Assembly: GCA_024277065.1 (NCBI GenBank)
Contig: JAJRVY010000013.1
Coordinates: forward strand, 1 to 43,750
Source: Planctomycetota bacterium
GTDB taxonomy: Bacteria > Planctomycetota > JAJSAM01 > JAJVHW01
Length of the DNA: 43,750 nt
Direction: 5' to 3'
The notes below the pieces were generated by a model, which did not search any database, was not told the origin of the DNA, and saw only the letters and a list, made by a program, of their open reading frames with translations. The translations under genes and the position numbers were made by a program. Positions 9,111 to 15,978 of the stretch are shown here, piece after piece. Numbering within the stretch: the first letter of the stretch is position 1; the number at the start of each line of letters is the position of its first letter.

Positions 9111-9116
9111 AGCGTA
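9111..9116 (-). promoter_or_regulatory. Putative -10 box (TACGCT) of the deiminase-like gene
   Basis: TACGCT on the minus strand ends 7 nt before the ATG at 9103. Transcription starting 6-8 nt downstream would give a leaderless message; no Shine-Dalgarno sequence fits in the gap. The same arrangement recurs at several genes in this window. Confidence 0.4.
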
Positions 9117-9184
9117 TCATCGCCGCCCGCCGGCGCGCCGCGTGACTTCGTCGCCGGGATCTTCCCCGCACCAGGGCTCCCTGC

Positions 9185-9236
9185 TACGCTGCGGGGCGTG
9201 TGGGAGTGAAGGGTCGCGATGGTAAGCCCGAGGAGG
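9185..9236 (+). promoter_or_regulatory. Putative -10 box and strong RBS of the double-glycine peptide gene
   Basis: TACGCT at 9185-9190 is a possible -10 element. AGGAGG at 9231-9236 lies 7 nt before the GTG at 9244, an ideal Shine-Dalgarno sequence, and it decides this start. The leader between them is about 50 nt. Confidence 0.45.
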
Positions 9237-9243
9237 TACTCAC

Positions 9244-9525
9244 GTGAGTCCCGAGGAGAACCGCGATCAGATGACCGGCGACGAGAGCGACGAGCCCGTC
9301 GCGCCGGCGCCCGAGGAGGCGCGTGAGAAGTCCGAGGTACTGACCGAGGACGAGCTCGAGGACGCGGCCGGCGGCGCAACCCTCTTGTTGCAGCAGAACA
9401 GCGCGCAAGCCACGCTCGGCTCCGCCGCGCGCATCGAGCCGACGAAGCTGCGCAAACCGCTGCGGTCGCGTACGACGCGCCGAGGCGCGAACGAGCTCGG
9501 CTTCGATCCGGGCCGCGGTCCGTAG
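9244..9525 (+). CDS. Double-glycine leader peptide with Arg-rich core (candidate RiPP precursor)
   Basis: 93 aa, GTG start behind AGGAGG. Residues 1-44 are a very acidic leader ending LTEDELEDAAGG, the classical double-glycine cleavage pattern of peptides exported by C39-peptidase ABC transporters. The predicted core (45-93, 49 aa) starts ATLLLQQNSAQ and has seven Arg (63, 70, 74, 76, 79, 80, 91) and two Lys, no Cys, and ends GFDPGRGP. The leader motif matches that of the NHLP-type precursor at 32679-33128. No transporter, peptidase, YcaO, lanthionine or radical-SAM gene is adjacent; the only enzyme next to it is the divergent deiminase-superfamily protein. Role as a modified, secreted peptide is inferred. 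A non-modified bacteriocin-like peptide is an alternative. Confidence 0.65.
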   Translation: MSPEENRDQMTGDESDEPVAPAPEEAREKSEVLTEDELEDAAGGATLLLQQNSAQATLGSAARIEPTKLRKPLRSRTTRRGANELGFDPGRGP

Positions 9526-9581
9526 ACTGGGGTTTCGCCCTTTCAAGCAGAGGTCCTCCAGACCGGATCGAGCAGGGCTTC

Positions 9582-9861
9582 GAGGTTTCGGCGGGGATCA
9601 ATACCGGGGCCGACCAATCACCCTTTGGCCTGGACAGGGCCGCGCGCGCGGCCCGTCGTAGGGAACCCAAGGCGCATCGCTGCGGCGTTGACGATCGGAG
9701 ACTGGCGTCTCGGACACAGTCGCGGCATCTCGCTGTTGGTAGAGTCTGCGGATCATCGCTTCCGACGCCATCGTCAGCGTCACCCCAGCCGTCAATCTTG
9801 ATCGGCGCGCTCGAACTCGTGCATCTGCACACGACGTCGGCGATCGGCCGGGTGCAACCGT
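9582..9861 (+). pseudogene. IS4-like transposase leader and 5' end (copy 3, frameshifted)
   Basis: From about 9582 (GGGGATCAATACCGGGGCCGA) the sequence aligns with the region upstream of the longer transposase copy (6729-6850) and then with its first codons (IVSVTPAVNL then, after a one-base shift, IGALELVH). The extra base near 9800 breaks the frame, and the copy ends at 9861-9872, where it is fused to the kinase remnant. This accounts for the gap 9526-9861; the first 55 bases after the peptide gene show nothing recognisable. Confidence 0.6.
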
Positions 9862-10378
9862 CGAACGTGAAGCCGAATCCATGGACGTCGATCAGAGCCA
9901 GGGTGCCGTCCTCCGTCACGATGTAGTTGTCCAAGAGGCCGGCGCGGAAGATCGCACCCGCATCGTGCAGGCGCGCGCATGTCCGCGCGAAACGGCGCAG
10001 CAACGGCGGAGACGGCGTCGCGCCCTGCACGGTCTCCCGCAACGAGGAGCCCGCCACGGGAACGTAAATGAGTACGTGCAGCGACGTGCCCGCGGGTGCG
10101 TAGAGACGCTCAACTCTCGGCACGGTCTCACCCATCGCGCGAAGGCGCTCGATGTGGCGCACGAAGCGCAGTTACCTCGGCTCGCGGTCGAGCCTCCCTC
10201 CACACGGAGCCGAGGATTCCTGCTTCACGATCCGCCCCGTCGTGGACAGAACGCTTCTCGGGCTCCCGTCGCGACGAACGACGAGGATGGTCGCGCCGGC
10301 GGTCATTGCGGCCCACTCCTCCCCTGAGAGCGTCGGCATCGCGTCATCGCCCATTCTCAACGGCAGCGGGCGGAACAT
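9862..10378 (-). pseudogene. Decayed second copy of the WaaP/InaA-like kinase
   Basis: High-identity duplicate of 6084-6600 covering kinase residues 1 to about 172. Two lesions: a TAA at 10172-10174 replaces the Ser codon in PRSLRFVRH, and the last 225 bp (75 codons) are missing. The missing part is exactly the DNA lying between CGAACATGAAG (5859) and CGAACGTGAAG (6084) in copy A, so the deletion probably occurred by recombination across this 11-bp repeat. The catalytic-loop His is also changed (HLDN to LLDN), and the N-lobe reads SPRSVL where copy A has SPKVVL. It cannot encode a functional kinase. Confidence 0.75.
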
Positions 10379-10530
10379 GCTCCAGATCCTGCCGCACACA
10401 CACGCCCGAACCAAGTCTGAGAGGCGCGTCAACCCTGTCGGCACGAACGCACCCGGGCAATGGGGCGGTAGGGGACACGTGCTGTTACCGAGCGCCTGGG
10501 AGGGTGTTCCGGGGCTCAACACCTGGACTG
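10379..10530. repeat. Duplicated upstream region of the kinase gene
   Basis: This sequence matches 6601-6750 with scattered substitutions and small indels: shared blocks include CCAAGTCTGAGAGGC, GTCGGCACGAA and GTTCCGGGGCTCAACACC. The last block, GTGTT-CCGGGGCTC-AACAC, carries short inverted ends and is shared with the transposase leader copies; it may mark one edge of the duplicated unit. No gene is seen here. Confidence 0.5.
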
Positions 10531-10574
10531 ACCAAGGGTCCGCGCAGGAACAAGTTCCTGCGTGGACCCTTGGT
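10531..10574. terminator. Very strong 21-bp-stem hairpin
   Basis: Arms 10531-10551 (ACCAAGGGTCC...GCAGGAAC) and 10554-10574 pair over 21 bp with a single G-U wobble and a 2-nt AA centre. It lies 21 bp beyond the stop of the minus-strand TIM-barrel gene and at the exact end of the duplicated kinase/IS homology. No T-run follows on either strand. It could be a terminator or protective 3' hairpin for the gene at 10596, or a palindromic insertion target. Confidence 0.5.
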
Positions 10575-10595
10575 TGCGGCCGTCCCTGCAGCGAC

Positions 10596-11492
10596 TCAGA
10601 ACCCGAGGTTGGCGACTTCGCGCAGCGTGTCGTCGATCAGCGACGCGGGGTACTCGGGGTCGAGCGCGAGGACGCGGAACATGCCACTCTGCACCTGGAA
10701 TCGCAGGGCGCGCCACTGCACGTTGCCCGAACCGGGGGGCATGCGAGCGGCGATCGGGCTCCAGTCGGTCAACGTGACGCCACGGGTCACGGGCGTCAGG
10801 CGCCCCAGCCACTCGTCCTGCGGGACCGCGCCCAGCGCGGCGAGCCGCGCGGCGTTGCCACTGTCGTGCCAGTAGCCGAGGCGCGCCTTCGGGAACTCGG
10901 CGAAGACCATCTCGGCCTCCGCGGGGAACGGCAGTCCAAGCGGCGATACGGGCGTCTCGAGCAGCCAGTTCGTGTCGGGCCGGGCCTTGAGCAGCTCGTG
11001 CAGCGAGCGACAGAGAGCCTCCAGGCAGCGCTCGCGCGCGTCCTTCTCGGCCGCGAGCGTGCGGCGCACGTCGGCGCGCAGCGCGTCGCTGACGCCATGC
11101 TCCTCCATGCGCGCCCCCCACGTCCGCTCGTGGTCCTCGCCGATCGCCGGGAGACGGCCCGCGCGTACGATCACGCGCGGCGTCCCGGCCGCGGCGGCCG
11201 CAGCCGCCGCCGCCAGCGCGGCGCGGATCGCGGTCCGCGCGGTGTCCCGCCGCGTCGCGCAGAGACCGGGCGCGCCCGGGCGACGACCATCCGGCCCACG
11301 ATCCTCGGGCGCGAAGACGGCGACCACGCTCCCCTTCTTCTCGCGCGCGACGCGGCCGGCGGCGGCGGCGTCGGAGTGGAGCGCTGCTCCGTCGAGCACG
11401 ACGTGACGGTGCCCGAGGCGCGCCAGCTCGCGCACGGCATCCTCCCAGCCGGTGTGGCGCGGTGCATTCCAAGAGGTCGAGATGGCGATCAT
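10596..11492 (-). CDS. Xylose-isomerase-like TIM-barrel protein (sugar phosphate isomerase/epimerase family)
   Basis: 298 aa from the ATG at 11492 (MIAISTSWN), chosen because homologues start with a first beta strand there and a TAGCAT box sits 7 nt upstream. Barrel motifs: IAISTSW (strand 1), GHRHVVLDG (strand 2), TPRVIVRAG, NWLLETPVSP (metal-ligand-type Glu), KARLGYWHDSGNA (His-Asp motif like HDxGHA) and VTLTDWSP. These fit the AP-endonuclease-2/xylose-isomerase-like superfamily, which binds divalent metals and epimerises or isomerises sugars; the substrate cannot be read. There is no signal peptide. The gene is divergent from priA and probably a single-gene unit ending at the hairpin at 10531. 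Confidence 0.75.
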   Translation of the reverse strand: MIAISTSWNAPRHTGWEDAVRELARLGHRHVVLDGAALHSDAAAAGRVAREKKGSVVAVFAPEDRGPDGRRPGAPGLCATRRDTARTAIRAALAAAAAAAAAGTPRVIVRAGRLPAIGEDHERTWGARMEEHGVSDALRADVRRTLAAEKDARERCLEALCRSLHELLKARPDTNWLLETPVSPLGLPFPAEAEMVFAEFPKARLGYWHDSGNAARLAALGAVPQDEWLGRLTPVTRGVTLTDWSPIAARMPPGSGNVQWRALRFQVQSGMFRVLALDPEYPASLIDDTLREVANLGF

Positions 11493-11796
11493 CTCCGCGA
11501 TGCTAGCCCGGACCATTCATGAGGCTCGCGCACTTCGTGACGACGGTCGAAGCGAACCCGAGGCGGAGCGCGGATGCGGGAGCCATGGCCCGCGCCGCGA
11601 GGCCCGTCCTGAACGCGGACAGAGCGCCCGAGATCAAGGCGCGCCTGCGAATTCCCAGCCGTAGCTTCGTAGAGCAGGCGCAACGCGGAGATCGGCGCTC
11701 TGGTCCGTTCAGGTGTGCGAGTCGTCATGAGTGGTGCGGGCTGGCAGCGCGTGGACGGACCGTCGCGCGCGCGCTCCCCGCGTCACCACCGGGCGG
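11493..11796. other. Intergenic region between the TIM-barrel gene and priA
   Basis: About 300 bp between divergent genes. It contains a TAGCAT box on the minus strand (11500-11505), 7 nt before the TIM-barrel start, and small imperfect hairpins. Open frames on both strands lack SD sequences and family similarity. I see no gene or RNA in it. Confidence 0.4.
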
Positions 11797-11802
11797 TACC
11801 TT
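11797..11802 (+). promoter_or_regulatory. Putative -10 box (TACCTT) of priA
   Basis: TACCTT ends 10 nt before the GTG at 11813. A normal start point would leave a 0-4 nt leader, and no SD is visible, so the mRNA may be leaderless. Confidence 0.4.
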
Positions 11803-11812
11803 GAGCGGTCCC

Positions 11813-14062
11813 GTGCCCGACCTCTCCGTGGTGTCCGTCTGCCTCCCCATTCCCGTGGCCACCGCCTTCACCTACGCGGTCACGGAACAGCAGCGCCGCG
11901 ACCTCGTTCCCGGGCGCCGCGTGCGCGTGCCGTTCGGCCCGCGCTCGATGGACGGCTGGTGCGTCGGCTTCCCGCACGCGGGCGACCGCGACGATCCGCG
12001 CCCGGGTGCGAAGCCACGGGAACTGAAGGCCGTCGAGGCCGTGCTCGACGACGGCCCGCTGCTCGACGCGGCCATGATGGATCTGGCGCACTGGATCGCC
12101 GAGACGTACGCCTGCTCGTGGGGCGAGGCGCTGTCGGCGTGTGTGCCGGCGGGTGTGCGCAGCGGCGCCACGAGCGCCACCGTGCTCCACGCGCGCCTGG
12201 CCGTGCCCGACGACGAGGCGCTGGCCGCGGCCGGACGGCTCGCCGCCAAGCAGACCAAGCGCAGCCGCATCCTGCGCATCCTGCTCGAGCACCCGGAAGG
12301 GCTCGCCGTGCGCGACCTCGTGCGCGCGGCGCAGTGCAGCGACTCCCCCGTCAAGACGCTGGCGAAGCACGGACTACTCACGATCACCGACCGCGCCATC
12401 GCCACGGACCCCTTCGCCGGCGCGGCGCCGGAGCCGCCCGCGGACGTCACGCTCTCGCAGGCCCAGGAAGGGGCCCTGGCGGCGCTCTCCGCGGCGATCG
12501 CGAGCGGCGGGCACGCCGGGTTCCTGATCCACGGCGTCACGTCCAGCGGCAAGACCGAGATCTACCTGCGCGCGATTCGCACCGTCATCGAGGCCGGCCG
12601 CCAGGCCATCGTGCTGGTGCCCGAGATCTCACTGACGCCGCAGACCGTCGCGCGTTTCCGCGGCTGGTTCGAGCGCGTCGCGGTGCTGCACAGCGCGTTG
12701 ACCGACGCCGAGCGCCGCCGTCAGTGGCACGACATCCGCGGCGGCCGCGCCGACGTCGTGATCGGTCCGCGCTCGGCGATCTTCGCCCCCGTCCCGAACC
12801 TCGGCCTGGTGGTGCTCGACGAGGAACACGAGAACTCGTTCAAGCAGCAGTCCGCGCCCCGCTATCACGCACGCGAGGTGGCGCTCGAGCGCGCACGGCG
12901 CGCGAGCGCGGTGGTCGTGCTCGGCACGGCGACGCCATCGCTCGAGTCGTGGATCGCCGCGCACCGCGGTCCGTTGCGGCTGCTGACGCTGCCCGCGCGC
13001 GTCGGCACCGGCACCCTGCCCAAGGTCGAGATCATCGACATGGTCCGCGAAACCCTCGACACCAAGCGCCGCGATCTCCTGTCGAGGCGCCTCGTGCAGG
13101 TCGTGAAACGCACGCTCGCACGCAAGGAGCAGGCGATCCTCTTCCTCAACCGGCGCGGCTTCGCGACCAGCGTCTTCTGCAGCCGCTGCGGCGGCACGCT
13201 GCGTTGCCGGCGCTGCTCGGTGTCCGTCACCTTCCACCGCGCGCACGGCACGGTGCTCTGCCACCCCTGCGGTGAAGAGCGGCCGATGCCGCAGCAATGC
13301 CCGGACTGCGGCGGTGCGGGCCTGGCGCGACTCGGCGCCGGGACGGAGCGGCTCGAGGACGCGGTGCGAAGCTGCTTCCCCGGTGTGCGCTTCGCGCGCA
13401 TGGACAGCGACGCCATGCACGATCGCAGTTCGTACGATCGCGTGCTGGGCGCGTTCGGGAGGCGGGAGCTCGATCTGCTGCTCGGCACGCAGATGATCGC
13501 CAAGGGGCTGCACTTCCCCAGCGTCACCGCCGTCGGCGTGGTCTCGGCCGACGCCTCGCTGCTCGTGCCCTACTTCCGCGCCGCCGAGCGTACCTTCCAA
13601 CTCGTGGCGCAGGTCGCCGGACGCGCCGGGCGCAGCACTGCGCCCGGCACCGTGGTGGTTCAGACCATCCAGCCCCGGCACCCGGCGCTGCTGCACGCGG
13701 CGCGGCACGACTTCGAGGGATTCGCAGCGGCGGAGTCCGCCGAGCGCGCCCGCTACCACTGGCCACCGCACACGCGGCTGGTGCGCGTGGTCGTCGCGGG
13801 CAGGTCCGACCACGCCGCCCGTGATCGTGCCCAGCAGGTCGCCGACGAGCTGCGCACCAGCCTGCCGCCCGACGCCCACGACGTGCTGGGCCCCGCCCAC
13901 TGCCCCATCGAGCGCGTGCGCGACCGCTTCCGCTGGCAGGTCGTGCTGCGTGCCGCTGACGAACCCGTGCAGCGCGCCGCGATCCTGCGCCTGCGCCGCC
14001 TCTCGCCCAAGGCCCGCGGCACGGACCTGACCATCGACGTCGATCCCGCGGACTTGACGTGA
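11813..14062 (+). CDS. priA: Primosomal protein N' (replication restart helicase PriA)
   Basis: 749 aa from the GTG at 11813, where homology to the 3'-DNA-binding domain begins (VSVCLPIPVATAFTYAV). A longer open frame upstream to 11519 lacks family similarity. Features: N-terminal DNA-binding domain (about 1-110), winged-helix linker, Walker A GVTSSGKTEIY (about 241-251), VLVPEISLTPQ, DEEH box with the aromatic-rich loop SFKQQSAPRYHAREVA, TATPSLES, then the eight-Cys zinc module (FCSRCGG, CRRC, CHPCGE, CPDCGG), and the C-lobe with LLGTQMIAKGLHFP and QVAGRAGR. All catalytic elements are intact. PriA reloads the replicative helicase at collapsed forks. It stands alone, followed by the arsenic operon on the same strand. 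Confidence 0.96.
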   Translation: MPDLSVVSVCLPIPVATAFTYAVTEQQRRDLVPGRRVRVPFGPRSMDGWCVGFPHAGDRDDPRPGAKPRELKAVEAVLDDGPLLDAAMMDLAHWIAETYACSWGEALSACVPAGVRSGATSATVLHARLAVPDDEALAAAGRLAAKQTKRSRILRILLEHPEGLAVRDLVRAAQCSDSPVKTLAKHGLLTITDRAIATDPFAGAAPEPPADVTLSQAQEGALAALSAAIASGGHAGFLIHGVTSSGKTEIYLRAIRTVIEAGRQAIVLVPEISLTPQTVARFRGWFERVAVLHSALTDAERRRQWHDIRGGRADVVIGPRSAIFAPVPNLGLVVLDEEHENSFKQQSAPRYHAREVALERARRASAVVVLGTATPSLESWIAAHRGPLRLLTLPARVGTGTLPKVEIIDMVRETLDTKRRDLLSRRLVQVVKRTLARKEQAILFLNRRGFATSVFCSRCGGTLRCRRCSVSVTFHRAHGTVLCHPCGEERPMPQQCPDCGGAGLARLGAGTERLEDAVRSCFPGVRFARMDSDAMHDRSSYDRVLGAFGRRELDLLLGTQMIAKGLHFPSVTAVGVVSADASLLVPYFRAAERTFQLVAQVAGRAGRSTAPGTVVVQTIQPRHPALLHAARHDFEGFAAAESAERARYHWPPHTRLVRVVVAGRSDHAARDRAQQVADELRTSLPPDAHDVLGPAHCPIERVRDRFRWQVVLRAADEPVQRAAILRLRRLSPKARGTDLTIDVDPADLT

Positions 14063-14137
14063 GGGCCTGTCCGGAGGGCCGTGCATCACGCGGTCTCAGG
14101 ACGGGTCACGCGCTTCACGGGGCACCGCCACTAAATA

Positions 14138-14155
14138 GATGGACATCGATATAGC
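14138..14155 (+). promoter_or_regulatory. Promoter/operator region of the arsenic operon
   Basis: An unusually AT-rich island for this genome lies at 14130-14155. It holds the inverted repeat GATG-GA-CATC (14138-14147) directly before TATAGC (14150-14155), a -10-like box 11 nt from the arsR ATG. A dyad overlapping the promoter is where ArsR repressors bind, so autorepression relieved by As(III) is likely (inference from family). Confidence 0.45.
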
Positions 14156-14166
14156 GGCGCGCGACA

Positions 14167-14607
14167 ATGAGCTTCATGACCCTGCCCCAGAACGGCCCGG
14201 AGAACTGCTGCCCGCCGCCACCCGCGGCGTGCGCGGCGGGCTGTGCCGCGGGGCCTGCCGCAGGGGGCGCGGAGCGCGCCCGCGCCGCGGCTCTCTTCCG
14301 CATCCTGGCGGACCCCACGCGGCTCGACGTGCTGGCGCTGATCGCCGCGCAGGAAGAGGCGCTCTGCGTGTGCGAGATCGTCGCGCGCTTCGACGTCTCG
14401 CAACCGACCATCTCGCACCACTTGAAGCTCCTGCGCGAAGCGCACCTGGTCAGCGCCGAACGCCGTGGCACGTGGTCGTTCTACTCGCTCGATCCACGCG
14501 GCACGACCGCCGCGCGGGCCGCGCTGGACGCGGTTCTGGGGACGGCCACGACGCGGGAGCGCACGACGGCACGGACGGCGCGGCAGGCGGCCCGCGCCGC
14601 ACCATGA
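14167..14607 (+). CDS. arsR: ArsR/SmtB-family arsenic-responsive repressor
   Basis: 146 aa. The winged-helix domain covers about residues 38-118: RAAALFRILADPTRLDVLALI, the metalloid-binding motif ALCVCEIV with Cys67 and Cys69, and recognition helix VSQPTISHHLKLLREAHLV. An N-terminal extension is unusual: it carries two adjacent Cys (14, 15) and further Cys at 22 and 26, which could supply the third thiolate for As(III). A second ATG at 14176 is possible. The Ala/Arg-rich tail after 125 is poorly conserved. First gene of arsR-arsM-arsC-acr3, separated from arsM by a hairpin and about 100 nt. Confidence 0.93.
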   Translation: MSFMTLPQNGPENCCPPPPAACAAGCAAGPAAGGAERARAAALFRILADPTRLDVLALIAAQEEALCVCEIVARFDVSQPTISHHLKLLREAHLVSAERRGTWSFYSLDPRGTTAARAALDAVLGTATTRERTTARTARQAARAAP

Positions 14608-14621
14608 CAGGCTGACGCCGC

Positions 14622-14672
14622 GGCGCCGCGACCGGGCGGCGCCTTCTCTTCCTCTTCTTCCTCTTCTCTTCG
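14622..14672 (+). terminator. Hairpin plus pyrimidine run between arsR and arsM
   Basis: GGCGCCGC (14622-14629) pairs perfectly with GCGGCGCC (14636-14643) around a 6-nt loop, followed by a T/C-only tract (about 14644-14671). It resembles an intrinsic terminator. As the downstream genes clearly belong to the same pathway, partial termination (attenuation) would give more repressor than resistance protein mRNA; alternatively arsM has its own promoter just downstream. Confidence 0.55.
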
Positions 14673-14746
14673 AGTCATTCATCGACTCCCGTCGATCAAA
14701 CGCCCGCAAGTCAGATCCCCCCACGAATCAGATCCGAGGTGAACAG

Positions 14747-15550
14747 ATGTCCGAGATGCCGACTCCCGACGTGCTCCGCGAAGAGGTCAGGAAGCGCTAC
14801 GCAGCGCGCGCGCTGCGCGTGGTGGAGGCCCCCGAGGGCGGCTGCTGCGGCGGCGGCGACTGCGACCCGATCACCCGCGACCTCTACGAGCAGGTGGACG
14901 CCGAGACCGTCCCGGAGGCGGCCCTGCTGGCGTCCCTCGGCTGCGGGAATCCGACCGCGCTCGCCGAGCTCTCCCCCGGCGAGACCGTGCTGGACCTCGG
15001 CAGCGGCGGCGGCATCGACGTGCTGCTCACGGCGGGGCGCGTGGGGCCGGAGGGCTTAGCCTACGGCCTCGACATGACCGACGAGATGCTCGCGCTGGCG
15101 GAGCGCAACCGCGCCGCGGCCGGCGCGCGCAACGTGCGCTTCCTGAAGGGTCACATCGAGTCGATCCCCTTGGAGGACGGCGCCGTGGACGTGGTGATCT
15201 CGAACTGCGTCATCAACCTCTCGTCCGACAAGGGGCGCGTGCTGCGCGAGGCGTTCCGCGTGCTGCGACCGGGCGGTCGCTTCGCCGTCTCGGACATGGT
15301 GGTGCAGGGCAGCATCCCGGACGACGTGCGCCGCGACGTGGAGTCGTGGGCGTGCTGCGTCGCGGGGGCGCTCGAGGAGACCACGTACCGCCGGCTCCTC
15401 GCCGACGCGGGCTTCGCCGACGTGGAGGTCCAGGTGACGCGCGTACACGACCGGCCAGAGCTCGAGGGCAGGATCGAGGGACGCCTGGTCAGCGCATTCG
15501 TGCGCGCGCGCAAGCCGCGCACGGGCGACACGGGCGAGCGCACCGGGTGA
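14747..15550 (+). CDS. arsM: Arsenite S-adenosylmethionine methyltransferase ArsM
   Basis: 267 aa; ATG at 14747 with GAGGTGAAC upstream. SAM-binding Rossmann motif VLDLGSGGGIDVLL (about 81-94), acidic motif YGLDMTDEML, and the family's Cys set: Cys66 in SLGCGNPT, Cys154 in ISNCVINLS and Cys203/204 in SWACCVAGAL, matching the thiols that hold As(III) during successive methylation. An extra Cys cluster GGCCGGGDC (33-39) sits at the N-terminus, as in many bacterial ArsM. It acts in the cytosol, converting As(III) to methylated, partly volatile arsenicals. Its TGA overlaps the arsC GTG (GTGA), indicating coupled translation. Confidence 0.95.
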   Translation: MSEMPTPDVLREEVRKRYAARALRVVEAPEGGCCGGGDCDPITRDLYEQVDAETVPEAALLASLGCGNPTALAELSPGETVLDLGSGGGIDVLLTAGRVGPEGLAYGLDMTDEMLALAERNRAAAGARNVRFLKGHIESIPLEDGAVDVVISNCVINLSSDKGRVLREAFRVLRPGGRFAVSDMVVQGSIPDDVRRDVESWACCVAGALEETTYRRLLADAGFADVEVQVTRVHDRPELEGRIEGRLVSAFVRARKPRTGDTGERTG

Positions 15551-15978
15551 CCGCGCCGCGCCGCGTGCCTCGAGTGCTCTTCGTCTGCGTGCAGAACGCG
15601 GGCCGCTCGCAGATGGCGGCGGCGCTGACGCGGCGGCTGGCAGGCGACCGCGTCAGCGTCCGGTCGGCGGGCTCGAGGCCCGCGGCAGAGGTCCATCCGC
15701 CGGTCGTGCGCGCCCTCGCCGAGATCGGCGTCGAACTGCGGAGCGCGCGCCCCGAGGCCCTCGCGGAAGACGCCGTCAGCGCGGCGGACGTGGTCGTCAC
15801 GATGGGCTGCGGCGACGCGTGCCCGGTCCTCCCCGGCACGCGCTACGAGGACTGGAACGTGGCGGATCCGGCGGGGCGGCCGCCGAACGAGGTGCGCGCC
15901 GTGCGCGACGACATCCGGCGGCGCGTCGCGCTGCTGCTGCGCTCGCTCGGCGTCGAAGTGGAGGATCGTGACGCATGA
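15547..15978 (+). CDS. arsC: Arsenate reductase, thioredoxin-coupled LMW-phosphatase type
   Basis: 143 aa, GTG start overlapping the arsM stop. P-loop CVQNAGRS (nucleophile Cys14, Arg20) and the resolving pair in MGCGDACP (Cys88, Cys92), as in Staphylococcus pI258-type ArsC; the DWNVADPAG loop carries the general-acid Asp. It reduces arsenate to arsenite using thioredoxin and feeds both ArsM and Acr3. The stop overlaps the acr3 ATG by 4 bp. Confidence 0.95.
   Translation: MTAPRRVPRVLFVCVQNAGRSQMAAALTRRLAGDRVSVRSAGSRPAAEVHPPVVRALAEIGVELRSARPEALAEDAVSAADVVVTMGCGDACPVLPGTRYEDWNVADPAGRPPNEVRAVRDDIRRRVALLLRSLGVEVEDRDA

Noticed and set aside
8300-9145. 281-aa plus-strand frame opposite the deiminase-like gene
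   Set aside because: The minus strand carries the ordered catalytic motifs; the plus-strand frame is its shadow.
10596-11492. TIM-barrel protein as an MNIO/DUF692 RiPP enzyme for the nearby peptide
   Set aside because: The motifs fit generic xylose-isomerase-like epimerases; DUF692 metal-site motifs are not seen and the peptide core has no Cys, the usual MNIO target.
11489-11728. 79-aa minus-strand ORF upstream of the TIM-barrel gene
   Set aside because: No RBS, Arg-rich low complexity, overlaps the TIM-barrel start and its -10 box.
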